A DNA stretch of 5,541 bases from Verrucomicrobiota bacterium (GTDB taxonomy: Bacteria > Verrucomicrobiota > Verrucomicrobiia > Verrucomicrobiales > Verrucomicrobiaceae), in contig JAIOQF010000229.1 in NCBI GenBank assembly GCA_021413535.1, forward strand, positions 1 to 5,541, given 5' to 3'. The notes under the pieces were generated by a model. It saw nothing but the letters and a program-made list of their open reading frames with translations. It searched no databases and was not told where the DNA came from. Positions within the stretch are counted from its first letter, which is position 1; each line of letters begins with the position of its first letter. The translations under genes and the position numbers were made by a program. Below, piece by piece: positions 4,956 through 5,541 of this stretch.

Positions 4956-4968
4956 GAGCAAATTGCTC
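4956..4968. repeat. palindrome next to the tRNA fragment
   Basis: GAGCAA and TTGCTC flank one base (4962), immediately outside the point where tRNA similarity ends at 4953, and the 6-bp palindrome GGCGCC follows at 4969-4974. Its place at the crossover edge suggests a core-type recombinase binding site, but a chance palindrome cannot be excluded. Confidence 0.3.
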
Positions 4969-5088
4969 GGCGCCAAAACGCTGAATCGGTTGGATTTGCG
5001 GGTATTTTCGCACAAATTGAAGGTTTCGCAAGTCTTCGCACCTTGGTGTGAAGGGACGCGGTATTCCGCAGTATATCGCATGTCCGAT

Positions 5089-5268
5089 TCATCGAATTCG
5101 GTAATTGTGAGAAGAATTTGAGACCGACCGTTTGTCGCTTTTCCATTTGCGAACTACGGGGCGCGAATTGTCCTCGGCGAACATGGATTCGAAGTTGGCG
5201 ATGGACTCGTCGGTTGCGATGCGAGGCTTAAGTTCGGCACAAGAGGCGACCCATTGGCCCTGTAGCGA
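5089..5268 (-). pseudogene. probable out-of-frame C-terminal tail of the WD40 gene
   Basis: In a different frame from the WD40 reading, 59 codons are open from 5268 to TGA at 5089-5091, with a much more protein-like composition (CAELKPRIATDESIANFESM, then VVRKWKSDK) than the in-frame tail, which is rich in Ser, Pro and Thr. Planctomycete WD40 proteins often end with a helical charged tail after the last blade. A single-base indel near 5265-5275 would join the two frames. This is an inference from composition; a real frameshift, a sequencing error or chance are all possible. Confidence 0.4.
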
Positions 5269-5541
5269 TCAGATACGGATATGCAATCGTAGATGCGGGC
5301 CGTTCCGTCTTTGGAGGCCGTTACGATCCGAATTCCGTCGGAACTGAACGCTGCGGAATTGACATAGTCGTCGTGGCCGCGGAGGACTACGAGCTCTCTT
5401 CCGCTGATCGGGTCCCAAACCCGCGCGGTCTTGTCCCACGAGGCGGTCACCACCCGCGTCCCGTCCGGATTGAACGCGGCCGACGAGACCCATTGCTCAT
5501 GTCCACGAAGGACTGCAATCTCTCGTCCGCTGGCCGCCTCC
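5154..5541 (-). CDS. WD40-repeat protein, C-terminal part
   Basis: The frame is open from the right window edge to TAG at 5154-5156, so only the last 128 codons are seen. Two full WD40 repeats are clear: RGHEQWVSSAAFNPDGTRVV ending in TARVWD, and RGHDDYVNSAAFSSDGIRIV ending in TARIYD, each about 42 residues with the GH and WD/YD marks, preceded by the end of a third (SGREIAVL). WD40 repeats fold into a beta-propeller used as a protein-binding platform; planctomycetes have many, often attached to serine/threonine kinases, but no such domain is in view. After TARIYD the protein ends in about 48 low-complexity residues that look like out-of-frame translation. It lies beyond the tRNA fragment, so it may be chromosome or part of a neighbouring element. 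Confidence 0.9.
   Translation of the reverse strand, partial: EAASGREIAVLRGHEQWVSSAAFNPDGTRVVTASWDKTARVWDPISGRELVVLRGHDDYVNSAAFSSDGIRIVTASKDGTARIYDCISVSDRYRANGSPLVPNLSLASQPTSPSPTSNPCSPRTIRAP

Noticed and set aside
4334..5146. Long minus-strand open frame of 270 codons across the integrase start, the tRNA fragment and the WD40 end
   Set aside because: It overlaps the well-supported integrase in another frame, is rich in Arg/Pro/Ser without motifs, and translates the tRNA fragment; it is a shadow.
1..5541. CRISPR array
   Set aside because: No regularly spaced direct repeats of suitable length occur; the only repeats are the short inverted units listed.

Overview
The window looks like accessory DNA from a planctomycete, probably Pirellulaceae-like. 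The strongest pointers are a DUF1580-type protein (a family I know mainly from Rhodopirellula-like genomes), an integrase of the planctomycete type (a ~90-residue insert before an 'SPNRLRHTA' box II), and a WD40 gene. GC content is moderate by eye. No search was run, so family names rest on motif recognition.

Right to left along the minus strand, the layout is as follows. The 3' part of a WD40-repeat gene (5154-5541, running off the window) seems to have a frameshifted C-terminal tail reaching 5089. Next is a 42-nt piece of a glycine tRNA (anticodon UCC), holding only the part from the anticodon loop to the discriminator base (4912-4953); this reads as an integrase attachment core. A leader with a 10-bp perfect palindrome follows, then a complete tyrosine recombinase (3529-4794). 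Directly behind it is the decayed C-terminal end of a second, different tyrosine recombinase (about 3268-3480). Then come an unrecognised DNA-binding-like protein (2751-3233), a 158-bp non-coding segment full of inverted repeats, a DUF1580 protein (2293-2592), a resolvase-like serine recombinase (1523-2266) and a terminase-small-subunit-like helix-turn-helix protein (736-1293). Most of these genes have clear Shine-Dalgarno sequences.

Two plus-strand features interrupt this order: a possible 41-residue cysteine-containing small protein (1376-1501), and a hypothetical protein at the left (about 59-598) that may correspond to the C-terminal part of a DUF3037-like protein. A start of a further minus-strand gene may leave the window at the left edge.

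I read 736-4953 as the integrase-proximal part of a tRNA-targeting integrated element, built up by at least two insertion events (two integrases, one broken). With a TerS-like protein, small regulators and no large terminase in view, it could be a phage remnant or a planctomycete counterpart of phage-inducible islands; the window is too short to decide. The most interesting non-coding features are a set of four GGAATAA half-sites arranged like recombinase subsites, and a hairpin that would bury the ribosome-binding site of the DUF1580 gene.
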